A stretch of 64,000 nt of DNA from Shouchella lonarensis (GCF_900096965.1 NZ_FMYM01000003.1:1-64000), one strand, 5' to 3'; positions 20,762-32,245 are shown, numbered from the stretch's first letter. Notes: generated by a model from the sequence alone, not told the origin. Numbers and translations are program-made.

Positions 20762-21679
20762 ATGATGAGGGATAACAAGTTTGATCAATGGCTTTCCCGT
20801 TTTGTCCGATTTTTGCAAGTGGAAAAAAACTGCTCTACTTGGACGGTTCATCATTATCAAAAAGATGTTTACCAGTTTCAATTGTTTATTAAGCGAGAAG
20901 GAATTTCAGAATGGTCGGATGTCGATTATGTGCATGTGAGGGCGTATATGAGTGAGCTTGTAGATCAGCCTTATACAAGGCGAACCATTGCCCGCAAGTT
21001 GTCTGCACTTAGAACATTTGGGACATTTTTATTAACGGAAGAATACGCCAAAGAAAACCCTTTCCTTCGTGTATACTTGCCGAAGCAGGCGGCGCGGTTG
21101 CCCACAGTGTTATATGAGGAGGAACTAGACCGCTGGCTCACTGCCCTCCCACAAAAAACGCCACTTGATAAACGTGACCGTGCGATTTTGGAATTACTGT
21201 ATGCGAGTGGTATGCGTGTGAGTGAATGTGCACAGTTAACTTTATCGCAGTATGATGAAGGAAGTGCGACATTTCGTGTATTTGGGAAAGGCAGAAAGGA
21301 AAGATATGTGCCGGTAGGAAAATTGGCACAACAAGCAATACATCTTTATATCGATGAAGCCCGACCACTTTTGCAAAAGAAACAGCCGACAAAAGAAGCA
21401 AGTGACCACTTATTTTTAAATTACCGTGGTGGTCCGCTCACCGATCGCAGCATTCGAAAGATTGTGGGAAAAAGAGTAAATGAAGCAGCTCTAACAAAAC
21501 GAATCAGCCCTCACACGTTACGTCATTCATTTGCGACCCATCTATTAAATGGTGGCGCAGATTTGCGAACAGTTCAAGAATTGCTTGGACATGAGACGCT
21601 CCGCACCACGCAAATGTACACACATGTGAGCAAAGAGCGGTTACAGCGTGTGTACGACGACTTTCATCCACGGGCATGA
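20762..21679 (+). CDS. xerC: Tyrosine recombinase XerC (CodV)
   Basis: A 305-residue site-specific recombinase that resolves chromosome dimers at dif with XerD. The N-terminal SAM-like core-binding domain is followed by the catalytic domain with Arg in YASGMRVSECAQL, HTLRHSFATHLL (H-x-x-R), the His in ELLGHETLRTTQMYTHV and the Tyr nucleophile there. AGGAGG precedes the ATG. It is the first gene of xerC-hslV-hslU-codY, so it is a housekeeping gene and not a mobile-element integrase. Confidence 0.96.
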   Translation: MMRDNKFDQWLSRFVRFLQVEKNCSTWTVHHYQKDVYQFQLFIKREGISEWSDVDYVHVRAYMSELVDQPYTRRTIARKLSALRTFGTFLLTEEYAKENPFLRVYLPKQAARLPTVLYEEELDRWLTALPQKTPLDKRDRAILELLYASGMRVSECAQLTLSQYDEGSATFRVFGKGRKERYVPVGKLAQQAIHLYIDEARPLLQKKQPTKEASDHLFLNYRGGPLTDRSIRKIVGKRVNEAALTKRISPHTLRHSFATHLLNGGADLRTVQELLGHETLRTTQMYTHVSKERLQRVYDDFHPRA

Positions 21680-21758
21680 TGGAAGAAATTTTCAGTGATT
21701 CCGCTTGAATCTGACTTATGATGACCAAATGCTGTATTTTGGAGAGGAGGGGATGACG

Positions 21759-22307
21759 ATGGGTGATTTTCATGCGACAACGATTTTTGCTGTCTCTCAT
21801 AATGGGTCATGTGCAATGGCAGGGGATGGACAAGTCACTTTTGGACAAGCGGTTGTCATGAAGCATAAGGCAAAGAAGGTACGTAAACTTTATCAAAATA
21901 AAGTGTTGGCCGGATTTGCTGGTTCTGTTGCAGATGCATTTACGCTATTTGAGAAATTTGAATCAAAGCTTGAAGCCTATCACGGAAACTTGCAACGTGC
22001 AGCGGTTGAATTAGCAAAAGAATGGCGCAGTGACCGTGTGCTTCGAAAGTTGGAAGCGATGCTCATTGTGATGGATAAGTCCCATATTTTACTTGTATCT
22101 GGTACAGGGGAAGTGATTGAGCCAGACGATGGTATATTAGCGATTGGCTCAGGTGGGAATTATGCATTAAGTGCAGGGCGCGCATTAAAAAAGTATGCAC
22201 CCACGTTGTCAGCTCGTGAGATTGCAGTGGCATCTTTAGAGACAGCAGGTGAAATTTGCGTTTACACAAATGATCAACTCGTCATTGAAGAATTGACGAA
22301 CTCATGA
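21759..22307 (+). CDS. hslV: ATP-dependent protease subunit HslV (ClpQ/CodW)
   Basis: A 182-residue proteasome-like peptidase that forms a dodecamer with Hsl[52 protein letters not shown] and [19 protein letters not shown] are family landmarks. ATG 21759 is chosen because GAGGAGGGG ends 6 bases upstream; ATG 21753 would be too close. The predicted N-terminus is [11 protein letters not shown]. subtilis CodW begins MSSFHATTIF and is reported to use an N-terminal Ser, which is absent here. The embedded Thr-Thr equivalent to the usual HslV nucleophile is retained. Confidence 0.95.
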   Translation: MGDFHATTIFAVSHNGSCAMAGDGQVTFGQAVVMKHKAKKVRKLYQNKVLAGFAGSVADAFTLFEKFESKLEAYHGNLQRAAVELAKEWRSDRVLRKLEAMLIVMDKSHILLVSGTGEVIEPDDGILAIGSGGNYALSAGRALKKYAPTLSAREIAVASLETAGEICVYTNDQLVIEELTNS

Positions 22308-22329
22308 TTCAGGTGAAGGAGTGGGAAAG

Positions 22330-23727
22330 ATGACAAGTGCGTTAACCCCAAGCCAAATTGTCGAGCAACTGGATCAATATATTGTCGGTCAGACGCAAGC
22401 GAAGCGCTCTGTTGCCATCGCGCTGCGCAATCGTTATCGACGAACGTTGCTAGATGAATCCATTCGTGATGAAATTACACCAAAAAATATTTTGATGATT
22501 GGTCCAACAGGCGTCGGTAAGACAGAAATTGCTAGGCGGCTTGCGAAGTTAGTTGGTGCGCCGTTTGTAAAAGTAGAGGCAACAAAGTTTACAGAAGTCG
22601 GTTACGTTGGCCGCGATGTTGAATCGATGGTGCGTGACCTCGTTGAAGCAAGTGTCCGCCTTGTGAAAGAGGAACGAATGAAATCAGTGCAAGAAAAAGC
22701 AAAAGATCAAGCAAATAAAAAGCTCGTGAAATTGCTTGTTCCATCGGGGAAAAAAGAAGCGACGACTAAAAATCCTTTTGAAGTGTTGTTTCATCAAGCT
22801 GAACAAGATGATGAAGTAGAAGATACGGTTGAAGAGGATGGATCAAATCGTAACGACTTAAAACGTAAGATGGCAGAGAAGCTAGCAAATGGTGAGCTAG
22901 AAGATCGTGAAGTGACTGTTGAGGTATTTGAAACAAAGCCAAATTTTATGGACATGCTCCCAGGCGGTGCAGGTATGGAGCAAATGGGCATGATGCAAGA
23001 AATGTTTCAAAACATGATGCCAAAGCAAAAGAAAAAACGACGTGTGACGGTAGCAGAGGCGCGAAAGTTGTTGATCGAGGAAGAAGCGCAAAAGCTCATT
23101 GATATGGATGACGTCGGTCAAGAAGCGGTGACACGTGCTGAACAAATTGGGATCATCTTTATCGATGAAATTGATAAAGTCGTGAAAAAAGGTGAACAAA
23201 CAGCAGACGTATCTCGTGAAGGTGTGCAACGCGATATTTTACCAATCGTGGAAGGCTCGACAGTCATGACAAAATATGGTTCTGTCAATACAGATCATAT
23301 GCTATTTATTGCAGCAGGTGCATTTCATATGGCTAAGCCATCTGATTTAATTCCTGAATTGCAGGGAAGGTTCCCGATCCGTGTTGAGCTATGTAATTTG
23401 ACGGCAGATGATTTTGTGCGTATATTAGTAGAGCCAGACCATGCGTTGACGAAGCAGTATGCCGCGCTTTTGCAGACTGAGGGTATAAACATTTCTTTTT
23501 CAGACGAGGCTATTCATAAGATTGCAACGATTGCCACGGAAGTCAATCAAGAAACAGAAAATATTGGTGCCCGAAGACTGCATACGTTACTTGAAAAGTT
23601 GTTAGAAGACCTATCATTCGAAGCACCACAGATTCACCTAGAGTCGCTGGAAATTACAGCAGAATATGTTGATGAAAAACTTGGCTCGATTGCTAGAAAT
23701 CGTGATTTAAATCAATTTATATTGTAA
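22330..23727 (+). CDS. hslU: HslU/ClpY unfoldase ATPase
   Basis: A 465-residue AAA+ unfoldase that feeds substrates to HslV. Walker A is [18 protein letters not shown], the pore loop is in [16 protein letters not shown], Walker B is [13 protein letters not shown], and sensor residues follow in [17 protein letters not shown]. The I domain (residues about 110-240) contains Gln/Met-rich [11 protein letters not shown] and Lys-rich KQKKKRR. ATG 22330 follows AAGGAG with 9-base spacing; a GTG at 22321 is directly on that site and is rejected. Confidence 0.97.
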   Translation: MTSALTPSQIVEQLDQYIVGQTQAKRSVAIALRNRYRRTLLDESIRDEITPKNILMIGPTGVGKTEIARRLAKLVGAPFVKVEATKFTEVGYVGRDVESMVRDLVEASVRLVKEERMKSVQEKAKDQANKKLVKLLVPSGKKEATTKNPFEVLFHQAEQDDEVEDTVEEDGSNRNDLKRKMAEKLANGELEDREVTVEVFETKPNFMDMLPGGAGMEQMGMMQEMFQNMMPKQKKKRRVTVAEARKLLIEEEAQKLIDMDDVGQEAVTRAEQIGIIFIDEIDKVVKKGEQTADVSREGVQRDILPIVEGSTVMTKYGSVNTDHMLFIAAGAFHMAKPSDLIPELQGRFPIRVELCNLTADDFVRILVEPDHALTKQYAALLQTEGINISFSDEAIHKIATIATEVNQETENIGARRLHTLLEKLLEDLSFEAPQIHLESLEITAEYVDEKLGSIARNRDLNQFIL

Positions 23728-23748
23728 AAACCAAAGGAGAGATGCAAA

Positions 23749-24528
23749 ATGAATTTGCTTTCAAGAACGAGAAAGATTAACGACATGTTACAAAAATCAA
23801 GTGGACAACACGTCAATTTTAGAGAAATGGCGATCACATTGCGTGAAGCGATTGGGTCAAATGTATTCGTAGTGAGTCGCCGTGGGAAATTGCTTGGATT
23901 CTCGCTTGAAGAAGAAATTGAAAATGACCGCATGAAAAAAATGCTTGATGATCGTCAGTTTCCAGAGGACTATACAGAAGGTTTATTTAAAATTGACGAA
24001 ACTTCTGCGAACATCGACATTAACAGCGAACATACAGCTTTCCCTGTTGAAAACCGTGATATCTTCAAAGCGGGTTTGACAACAATTGTGCCGATTAAAG
24101 GTGGCGGACATCGCCTCGGAACATTGATTCTGTCGCGTATGAATGACGAGTTCAGTGATGATGATCTTGTGTTAGCAGAATACGGCGCAACGGTTGTTGG
24201 CATGGAGATTTTACATGAGAAAACGCAAGAAATTGAAGCGGAAGCGCGTAGTAAAGCAGTTGTACAAATGGCAGTTAGCTCTTTATCTTACAGTGAACTT
24301 GAAGCAGTGGAGCACATTTTTGAAGAACTTGATGGTTTACAAGGATTGCTTGTTGCAAGTAAGATTGCTGACCGTGTAGGCATTACGCGTTCTGTCATTG
24401 TAAATGCACTTCGTAAGTTAGAGAGTGCGGGTGTCATTGAGTCACGTTCTCTAGGGATGAAAGGGACATTCATTAAAGTATTGAACTCTAAATTTTTGCT
24501 AGAGCTAGAGCGTTTAAAAGAAGATTGA
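23749..24528 (+). CDS. codY: Global regulator CodY
   Basis: A 259-residue GTP- and branched-chain-amino-acid-sensing repressor of stationary-phase and nutrient genes. It has the N-terminal GAF domain ([44 protein letters not shown]) and a C-terminal winged helix-turn-helix ([34 protein letters not shown]-type, here beginning [15 protein letters not shown]). Near-identical in length to B. subtilis CodY. AAAGGAGA precedes the ATG. Last gene of the cod operon. Confidence 0.98.
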   Translation: MNLLSRTRKINDMLQKSSGQHVNFREMAITLREAIGSNVFVVSRRGKLLGFSLEEEIENDRMKKMLDDRQFPEDYTEGLFKIDETSANIDINSEHTAFPVENRDIFKAGLTTIVPIKGGGHRLGTLILSRMNDEFSDDDLVLAEYGATVVGMEILHEKTQEIEAEARSKAVVQMAVSSLSYSELEAVEHIFEELDGLQGLLVASKIADRVGITRSVIVNALRKLESAGVIESRSLGMKGTFIKVLNSKFLLELERLKED

Positions 24529-24549
24529 GCGAATGTCTTAGCAAATATA

Positions 24550-24580
24550 AAGAAAGGGGTTGCCATAACCCCTTTCTTGT
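24550..24580 (+). terminator. Hairpin terminator after codY
   Basis: A near-perfect stem AAGAAAGGGGTT/AACCCCTTTCTT with a GCCAT loop; the T-rich part is within the stem and the tail is weak. It overlaps the rpsB promoter. Confidence 0.65.
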
Positions 24581-24588
24581 GGTATATT
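24560..24588 (+). promoter_or_regulatory. Sigma-A promoter of rpsB, nested in the codY terminator
   Basis: TTGCCA (24560) and TATATT (24583) with a 17-base spacer. The -35 box sits in the loop and 3' edge of the codY hairpin. The implied leader is about 110 bases. Confidence 0.6.
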
Positions 24589-24706
24589 AGTTGATGGTGT
24601 TAAAAATACACACGCCTCAGATTTTGGCGAAGGTGCTTTATATGTGTAAAGTGTCGTCAAAAAAGGAAGAGCGCGGCGGAATAAAAAACCAAAGGAGGTG
24701 TTCGGT

Positions 24707-25432
24707 GTGGCAGTAATTTCCATGAAACAATTACTCGAGGCAGGTGTCCACTTTGGCCATCAAACGCGTCGTTGGAACCCTAAAATGGATCGCTACATCT
24801 TCACAGAACGGAACGGTATTTATATTATTGACTTGCAAAAAACAGTCAAAAAAGTAGAGGCAGCGTATAATTTTGTACGTGACCTTGCAGCTGACGGAGG
24901 GAAAGTTCTTTTCGTTGGTACAAAGAAACAGGCGCAAGACTCTGTTCGCGACGAAGCAATTCGTTGTGGCATGTTCTACATCAACCAGCGCTGGCTTGGT
25001 GGAACGCTTACAAACTTTGAGACGATTCAAAAGCGGATTACGCGTTTGAAAAATCTTGAAAAGATGCAAGAAGATGGTACATTTGATGTACTACCGAAAA
25101 AAGAAGTGATCTTGCTGAAAAAAGAAATGGCGCGACTTGAGAAGTTTCTTGGCGGCATTAAAGAAATGAATGGTGTCCCAGATGCGTTATTTGTTATTGA
25201 TCCCCGCAAAGAGCGGATTGCGATTGCAGAAGCGCATAAATTAAACATTCCAATCGTAGCGATTGTCGATACAAACTGTGATCCTGATGAGATTGATTAT
25301 GTGATCCCAGGTAACGATGATGCGATTCGTGCTGTTAAATTATTAACAGGTAAAATGGCTGATGCTGTCATTGAAGCAACTTCTAGTGAAACAGAAGAAG
25401 AAGTGAGCGTCGAAGAAATTACTTCAGCATAA
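24707..25432 (+). CDS. rpsB: Ribosomal protein uS2
   Basis: A 241-residue 30S protein. [55 protein letters not shown] and [19 protein letters not shown] are unmistakable. I take GTG 24707, giving MAVISMKQ, because AGGAGG lies 8 bases upstream. In B. subtilis a large flagellar and chemotaxis operon lies between codY and rpsB; here the gap is under 180 bases. Confidence 0.98.
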   Translation: MAVISMKQLLEAGVHFGHQTRRWNPKMDRYIFTERNGIYIIDLQKTVKKVEAAYNFVRDLAADGGKVLFVGTKKQAQDSVRDEAIRCGMFYINQRWLGGTLTNFETIQKRITRLKNLEKMQEDGTFDVLPKKEVILLKKEMARLEKFLGGIKEMNGVPDALFVIDPRKERIAIAEAHKLNIPIVAIVDTNCDPDEIDYVIPGNDDAIRAVKLLTGKMADAVIEATSSETEEEVSVEEITSA

Positions 25433-25455
25433 ATATTGGACTCCAAGAGGGTGGT

Positions 25456-25489
25456 AAGGGGAGAGAAGCCCTTTATCCCCCTTTTTATT
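25456..25489 (+). terminator. Terminator/attenuator between rpsB and tsf
   Basis: AAGGGG and CCCCTT arms flank an internal GAAGCCC segment and are followed by a T-rich run. B. subtilis also has a terminator here, with partial readthrough into tsf. Confidence 0.6.
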
Positions 25490-25563
25490 TGTTCGAAGCT
25501 GGAGCGTATTCAAACATAGCCAACCTGTAACAGAGTGGCATCTATTTTAAGGAGGAGACACAT

Positions 25564-26448
25564 ATGGCAGTAACAGCAAGTATGGTAAAAGAACTTCGCG
25601 AGAAAACAGGCGCGGGAATGATGGATTGTAAGAAAGCGCTTGTTGAAGTCGACGGAGATATGGAAAAGGCAATTGACTTTTTGCGTGAGAAAGGGATTGC
25701 AAAAGCAGAAAAGAAAGCGGATCGCATTGCAGCAGAGGGGCTTTCTGCTGTTGTAATTGAAGGCAACAAAGCAGTGATTTTAGAAGTGAACTCAGAAACG
25801 GATTTCGTTGCAAAAAATGAAAACTTCAAGGCGCTTGTTGGCGATCTTGCAGTGCATATTTTGCGCGAGAACCCTGTTGATGTAGAAACAGCATTGACAC
25901 AAAACTTCAAAGGCGGCAGTGAAACTGTCCAAACACATATGAATACGGCAATTGCGAAGATCGGTGAGAAACTTTCTCTTCGTCGCTTCACCGTTGTTGA
26001 AAAAGAAGATAACGATACATTTGGTTCCTATTTGCACATGGGCGGTCGGATTGGTGTACTTACAGTCATTGGCAACTCATCTGACGAAGAACTTGCAAAA
26101 GACATCGCGATGCATGTAGCAGCGATCAATCCTAAATACATCTCGCGTGAAGAAGTCACACAAGATGTGGTTGATCGTGAGCGTGAAGTCTTACGCCAAC
26201 AAGCATTGAATGAAGGAAAACCTGCCAATATTGTAGAGAAAATGATTGAAGGTCGTCTCAGCAAGTTTTTTGAGCAAGTTTGTTTACTTGACCAACCATT
26301 TGTGAAAGATGGCGATCAAAAAGTTGGCAAATACGTGAAGAGCAAAAACGCGACAGTAAAATCATTTGTTCGCTATGAAGTCGGCGAAGGGCTTGAAAAG
26401 CGTGACGACAACTTCGCAGAAGAAGTTATGGCGCAAGTTGACAAATAA
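25564..26448 (+). CDS. tsf: Elongation factor Ts
   Basis: A 294-residue nucleotide-exchange factor for EF-Tu. The UBA-like N-terminus reads [24 protein letters not shown], and the core contains [16 protein letters not shown] (the TDFV motif that contacts EF-Tu), then [10 protein letters not shown] and [10 protein letters not shown]. Full length. AAGGAGGAG precedes the ATG. Confidence 0.98.
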   Translation: MAVTASMVKELREKTGAGMMDCKKALVEVDGDMEKAIDFLREKGIAKAEKKADRIAAEGLSAVVIEGNKAVILEVNSETDFVAKNENFKALVGDLAVHILRENPVDVETALTQNFKGGSETVQTHMNTAIAKIGEKLSLRRFTVVEKEDNDTFGSYLHMGGRIGVLTVIGNSSDEELAKDIAMHVAAINPKYISREEVTQDVVDREREVLRQQALNEGKPANIVEKMIEGRLSKFFEQVCLLDQPFVKDGDQKVGKYVKSKNATVKSFVRYEVGEGLEKRDDNFAEEVMAQVDK

Positions 26449-26457
26449 AAAACAATG

Positions 26458-26491
26458 AAGGGGACACTGCTTGAAGTCGTGTCCCTTTTTC
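26458..26491 (+). terminator. Terminator after tsf
   Basis: AAGGGGACAC/GTGTCCCTTTTT hairpin with T-run, 10 bases past the stop. Confidence 0.85.
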
Positions 26492-26524
26492 AAAGCGGAA
26501 TCAGTGAGTCGTACGTGACCATAG

Positions 26525-27804
<1,280 letters not shown>

Positions 27805-27847
27805 CCATCTCTTCTTGTTCATTTAAGTATTTTGTGAGGTAAATATA

Positions 27848-27873
27848 AGACCCTCTTGTTAAGGGGGTCTTTA
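27848..27873 (+). terminator. Terminator after frr
   Basis: AAGACCC/GGGTCTT stem with T residues after it, in the 254-base space before uppS. Confidence 0.75.
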
Positions 27874-27933
27874 CCCTTTATAATAAGCATTTAAAGCAAA
27901 TGTTTTTCTTGGGAAACAACTGAAGGGTGAAAG

Positions 27934-28040
27934 TATATACAAGGAATGAAAGACTTTATATAAATTATTTAGTCTGTCTTGCGCACTTTTATAAAGGGGC
28001 GCTGGTAGAACGAATTTTTATTTATTTCATTCCTTATATA
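27934..28040 (+). promoter_or_regulatory. Large inverted repeat in the uppS upstream region
   Basis: TATATAcAAGGAATGAAA (27934-27951) is complementary to TTTCATTCCTTATATA (28025-28040). The 73 bases between contain a second, smaller GCGC pairing. It sits after the frr terminator and directly before the uppS ribosome site, so it may be a structured leader. No known riboswitch pattern is recognised. Confidence 0.35.
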
Positions 28041-28058
28041 TAGGATGGGGGACGTGCG

Positions 28059-28835
28059 ATGCTTGAGAAGTTTTCAAAGTGGAGGGCGAGTTTAACGGCT
28101 ACCGCGGACGATACATATCAGAAGGAATTAGACAAAGAAAATATTCCTCAACATGTGGCGATTATTATGGATGGCAATGGTCGTTGGGCAAAATCAAAAG
28201 GGTTGCCGCGTATCGCCGGACACCGGGAAGGCATGAAAGCTGTCCGAAAGATTGTTCGCGCTGCAGACGGAGTAGGCGTGAGGATTCTAACACTCTATGC
28301 TTTTTCAACTGAAAATTGGAGCCGTCCGAAAACAGAAGTGGATTTTTTATTGAAATTACCAGAACGGTACTTAAAAAGTGAACTACCGACATTGATCGCA
28401 GAAAATGTACAAGTCCGTTTAATGGGTGTGACAGATGGTTTGCCTGCTTCTACAGTGCGTGCAATTGATGAAGCGATTGAAATGACACGCCATAATACCG
28501 GTCTAGTTTTAAACTTGGCCTTAAATTATGGCAGCCGATTTGAAATGGTTCAAGTAATGCAGCAATTGGCTGAGAAAGTAGCGAATGGCACATTGCCCAT
28601 CGATCAAATTGACGCTGAATGTGTTGATAAACATTTGATGAGCCAGTCATTGCGTGATCCGGACTTGTTAATTCGGACGAGCGGAGAAATACGTTTGAGT
28701 AATTTTATGCTATGGCAATTGGCGTATAGTGAGCTATGGTTTACAGATGTACTTTGGCCTGATTTTACTGAATCACACTTGAAAGAAGCCATTTGTGTAT
28801 ACCAACAGCGAGGACGTCGTTACGGTGGGATTTAA
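28059..28835 (+). CDS. uppS: Undecaprenyl diphosphate synthase
   Basis: A 258-residue cis-prenyltransferase that makes the C55 carrier for peptidoglycan and teichoic acids. HVAIIMDGNGRWAKSKG holds the catalytic Asp and PPi-binding loop, GHREGMKAVRKIV follows, then TLYAFSTENWSRP and RTSGEIRLSNFMLWQLAYSE near the C-terminus. GGGGGA precedes the ATG. It begins the uppS-cdsA-dxr-rseP-proS-polC run. Confidence 0.97.
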   Translation: MLEKFSKWRASLTATADDTYQKELDKENIPQHVAIIMDGNGRWAKSKGLPRIAGHREGMKAVRKIVRAADGVGVRILTLYAFSTENWSRPKTEVDFLLKLPERYLKSELPTLIAENVQVRLMGVTDGLPASTVRAIDEAIEMTRHNTGLVLNLALNYGSRFEMVQVMQQLAEKVANGTLPIDQIDAECVDKHLMSQSLRDPDLLIRTSGEIRLSNFMLWQLAYSELWFTDVLWPDFTESHLKEAICVYQQRGRRYGGI

Positions 28836-28917
28836 TGAAAACCTACTTTATCGGTAATGATAATGAATGAGGGCGTAAAAAAAGATTCATGACCATATAA
28901 TGAAAGGGGGCATACAG

Positions 28918-29718
28918 ATGAGAACGCGGATGATCACAGGTGCTTTTTTTGGCTTGACGATGATTATACTTGTGTGGCTAGGTGGCTGGCCGTTTTCTTT
29001 ATTAATAAGTGTTGTTGCAAGTATCGCGATGGTAGAATTATTAAGGATGCGTAACATTAAAGCCTTATCGCTTGAAGGAATTGCTGGATTGCTTAGTATG
29101 TGGTTATGGTTTGTACCAGAAGATTGGTTTTCAACTGTATTGTCGATAGAGTTTACAAAAGTGGAGATGTTCGCCTTCCTTATTCTTATTTTGTTGATGT
29201 TAACAGTTATGACGAAAAACAAGTTTACATTTGATGAGGTTGGCTTTATTGTTGTTTCAAGTATTTATGTCGGGTTCGGTTTTCATTATTTACTTTTAAC
29301 AAGAGAGATTCCTGGTGATGGCATATGGCTTTTATTTTATGTGCTCGTGCTCATTTGGGCAACAGACTCAGGTGCGTATTTTATTGGGAAAGCGATTGGA
29401 AAGCATAAGCTTTGGCCACATATTAGCCCAAACAAAACGATTGAAGGTGCGGTAGGCGGTATTTTGCTTGCAGTGTTTGTTGGCTCAGTTTTTTATATGA
29501 TTTATCCAGTGACACCATTATACATAACGGCGTTTTGCATCATGCTTGTAACCTCTATTTTTGGGCAGATGGGTGATTTGGTCGAGTCGGCGTTGAAGCG
29601 TCATTACGCGGTGAAAGATTCTGGTCATGTATTACCTGGTCATGGCGGAATATTGGATCGCTTCGATAGTTTGATTTATGTGTTGCCGATATTGCACTTA
29701 CTGCAATTAATCGCATAG
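28918..29718 (+). CDS. cdsA: Phosphatidate cytidylyltransferase
   Basis: A 266-residue polytopic membrane enzyme that makes CDP-diacylglycerol for phospholipids. Several hydrophobic spans are evident (ITGAFFGLTMIILVWLGGW, FLILILLMLTVM, LVLIWATDSGAYFIGK). The CDS signature is complete: SALKRHYAVKDSGHVLPGHG followed by GILDRFDS. ATG 28918 follows GAAAGGGGG; the six upstream in-frame codons lack a ribosome site. Confidence 0.96.
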   Translation: MRTRMITGAFFGLTMIILVWLGGWPFSLLISVVASIAMVELLRMRNIKALSLEGIAGLLSMWLWFVPEDWFSTVLSIEFTKVEMFAFLILILLMLTVMTKNKFTFDEVGFIVVSSIYVGFGFHYLLLTREIPGDGIWLLFYVLVLIWATDSGAYFIGKAIGKHKLWPHISPNKTIEGAVGGILLAVFVGSVFYMIYPVTPLYITAFCIMLVTSIFGQMGDLVESALKRHYAVKDSGHVLPGHGGILDRFDSLIYVLPILHLLQLIA

Positions 29719-29796
29719 TTGTATACGAATACTAGAAATCGGATATGAAAAAAAGTAAATTCGGGAGAGAAGATTCTAGGAGAGGGGGAAGTGTAA

Positions 29797-30945
29797 GTGA
29801 AAAAGGTCAGTTTGCTTGGTTCAACGGGTTCGATTGGTACACAAACATTAGATGTCATTCATGCCAACGCTGAACATTTTTCCGTTGTCGGTCTTGCTTG
29901 TGGGACAAATATCGCGTTAGCACGCGAACAAATAACAACATTTCGCCCAGAGATTGTCAGTGTCGCGCATGCCGCTGATGCAAAAATGTTGCAAGAAGAG
30001 TTTGGTCGATCGATCACGTTCTGTCACGGTGTAGACGGTTTAGTGGAAGTGGCACGATGGCAGGAAGCTGACGTTGTGGTCACTGCGGTAACCGGAGCAG
30101 TGGGACTTGTGCCAACGCTGGCAGCGATTGAATCAGGAAAAACGATTGCGCTTGCAAATAAAGAAACGCTTGTGACGGCCGGTCATCTTGTGATGGCGGC
30201 CGCACGTAAGCACAATGTCGCGATCATTCCGGTGGACAGTGAACATGCTGCCATCTTTCAATGTTTAAATGGTGAATCACGTACGACAGTTGACAGGCTT
30301 ATTTTAACCGCGTCGGGTGGAAGTTTCCGTGATCGTACTCGCGCTGAGCTTGCGGGGGTCACCGTAGAACAAGCACTTGCTCATCCAAATTGGTCAATGG
30401 GCGCGAAAATCACGATTGATTCCGCAACAATGATGAATAAAGGTTTAGAAGTGATTGAAGCGCACTGGCTTTTTGACATTGATTATGACAAAATAGATGT
30501 AGTCATCCACCAAGAAAGTATCATTCATTCGATGGTCGAATATGTTGATCGAAATGTCATCGCGCAACTAGGTACGCCGGACATGCGTGTACCGATCCAG
30601 TATGCGTTAACTTACCCAGATCGGCTCGCACGCCCGCAAACTGAGCGGTTGCGCCTGCATGAACTAGGTACGCTCCACTTTGCAAAATTAGATACGAGAC
30701 GTTACCCAGCTATGAAGTTTGCTTATGATGCCGGTCGTGCAGGAGGAACGATGCCGACCGTGTTAAATGCAGCAAACGAAGTGGCAGTTGCAGCATTTTT
30801 ACAAGGGAAAATATCATTTTTGCAAATTGAAGAGATGATCGAACGTGCATTGACAGAGCATACACGAATGGATCATCCAACGCTTGAGGAGATTCAGGCT
30901 GTTGACCATGAAGTGAGAAAAAAATTACAATCAGTTTGTAGCTGA
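29797..30945 (+). CDS. dxr: 1-deoxy-D-xylulose 5-phosphate reductoisomerase
   Basis: A 382-residue NADPH enzyme for the second step of the MEP isoprenoid pathway, feeding uppS. NADPH binding is at [47 protein letters not shown], the flexible loop [32 protein letters not shown] and [12 protein letters not shown] are all family motifs. GTG start at 29797 behind GGAGAGGGGGAAG. Confidence 0.97.
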   Translation: MKKVSLLGSTGSIGTQTLDVIHANAEHFSVVGLACGTNIALAREQITTFRPEIVSVAHAADAKMLQEEFGRSITFCHGVDGLVEVARWQEADVVVTAVTGAVGLVPTLAAIESGKTIALANKETLVTAGHLVMAAARKHNVAIIPVDSEHAAIFQCLNGESRTTVDRLILTASGGSFRDRTRAELAGVTVEQALAHPNWSMGAKITIDSATMMNKGLEVIEAHWLFDIDYDKIDVVIHQESIIHSMVEYVDRNVIAQLGTPDMRVPIQYALTYPDRLARPQTERLRLHELGTLHFAKLDTRRYPAMKFAYDAGRAGGTMPTVLNAANEVAVAAFLQGKISFLQIEEMIERALTEHTRMDHPTLEEIQAVDHEVRKKLQSVCS

Positions 30946-30958
30946 GAGGAGGCGTGCG

Positions 30959-32221
30959 ATGAATACGTTACTCGCATTTCTAGCAATATTTAGTGTGATT
31001 GTTTTTGTTCATGAGTGGGGTCATTTATATTTTGCCAAAAAGGTTGGGATTATGTGTCATGAGTTTGCGATTGGGATGGGACCCAAATTGTTCTCATTTG
31101 AACGAAATGACACGGTATATACGATTCGCTTGTTGCCAATCGGGGGCTATGTGCGGATGGCAGGCGAGGAGCCAGAAGAATCACGGGTCCGACCTGGGCA
31201 TGAAGTGGGACTTGTGTTTGATCGTAATCAACAAGTGACTGAAATCATTGTCAATAATAAAGATAAACATCCAGAAGCACATGTTGTTCAAATTGAACAA
31301 ATTGACCTCGTACATGAGTTATTCATTGAAGCACGTGATGAAGAGACAGATGAAATGATTCGTTATGCTGTGTCTGATCGCGCACTGGTCGTAGAAGATG
31401 AAGTTGCAGAGCGCATTGCACCATGGTCAAAGCAGTTCCACTCAAAGTCGATTCCAAAACGTGCGATGGCTATTTTTGCCGGACCGCTCATGAATTTTGT
31501 GTTGGCATTTGTGATTTTGCTTGGGTTGGCGTTGTATCAAGGGGTTCGATTGAGCCCGGAAGTGGTTGTATCAGATAGCCCTGATTCCAAAACGGCTATA
31601 CAAGCTGGTCTAGAAACAGGCGATGTGATTACCGCAGTTGAAGGAGCGCCTGTTTCCTCTTGGAAAGAGATGACAGCAGAAATTGAACGTTATCCGGGCG
31701 AAGAAGTGACGATTGAATTTGAACGAGCTGGCGAACTGAAACAAACAACAGCGACACTCGGGAAACGAGAGATTGCTCCAGGGAAATACCAAGGGGTGCT
31801 TGGTGTGCATGGTATTTCGGAGTTTTCTGTACTTGGTTCAATTGAAAAAGCTGTCAATGACATATATAGGACAGCCACATCTATTTTCAATACACTTGGG
31901 TTAATCTTTACGGGGCAGTTCTCGCTCGATTATGTTGCTGGACCGGTTGGTATTTATAACTTTACAGGGCAAGCAGTTACACAGGGGTGGATAACGGTTG
32001 TCTTTTTCACAGCAATGCTGAGTGTCAACATCGGGATCATTAACTTATTACCCATTCCGGCAATGGATGGAGGGCGCCTCGTGTTTCTTGGACTTGAAGC
32101 AATTCGCCGTAAACCGATTCCGCGTGAAAAAGAAGCGACGATTGGTTTTGTCAGCTTTGCTTTGCTCATGCTGTTAATCATTGTGGTGACATGGAATGAC
32201 ATTCATAAACTATTTTCTTAG
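30959..32221 (+). CDS. rseP: Site-2 protease RseP/RasP (YluC)
   Basis: A 420-residue intramembrane zinc metalloprotease that in Bacillus cleaves RsiW, FtsL and signal-peptide remnants. The zinc motif is FVHEWGHLYFAKK in the first membrane helix and the third ligand is in IPAMDGGRLVF in a C-terminal helix. A PDZ domain lies near residues 195-270 (AIQAGLETGDVITAVEGAPVSSW). Normal length. 13 bases after dxr with GAGAGGAGG as ribosome site. Confidence 0.96.
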   Translation: MNTLLAFLAIFSVIVFVHEWGHLYFAKKVGIMCHEFAIGMGPKLFSFERNDTVYTIRLLPIGGYVRMAGEEPEESRVRPGHEVGLVFDRNQQVTEIIVNNKDKHPEAHVVQIEQIDLVHELFIEARDEETDEMIRYAVSDRALVVEDEVAERIAPWSKQFHSKSIPKRAMAIFAGPLMNFVLAFVILLGLALYQGVRLSPEVVVSDSPDSKTAIQAGLETGDVITAVEGAPVSSWKEMTAEIERYPGEEVTIEFERAGELKQTTATLGKREIAPGKYQGVLGVHGISEFSVLGSIEKAVNDIYRTATSIFNTLGLIFTGQFSLDYVAGPVGIYNFTGQAVTQGWITVVFFTAMLSVNIGIINLLPIPAMDGGRLVFLGLEAIRRKPIPREKEATIGFVSFALLMLLIIVVTWNDIHKLFS

Positions 32222-32245
32222 ACTTCATAAAAAGGATGTGACCTC

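Noticed and set aside
20762-21679. Integrase of a mobile element
   Set aside because: Gene order xerC-hslV-hslU-codY and sequence pattern show the housekeeping XerC/CodV.
21687-21701. CodY box upstream of hslV (AATTTTCAGTGATTC)
   Set aside because: Only the first half matches the AATTTTCWGAAAATT consensus; four positions differ in the second half.
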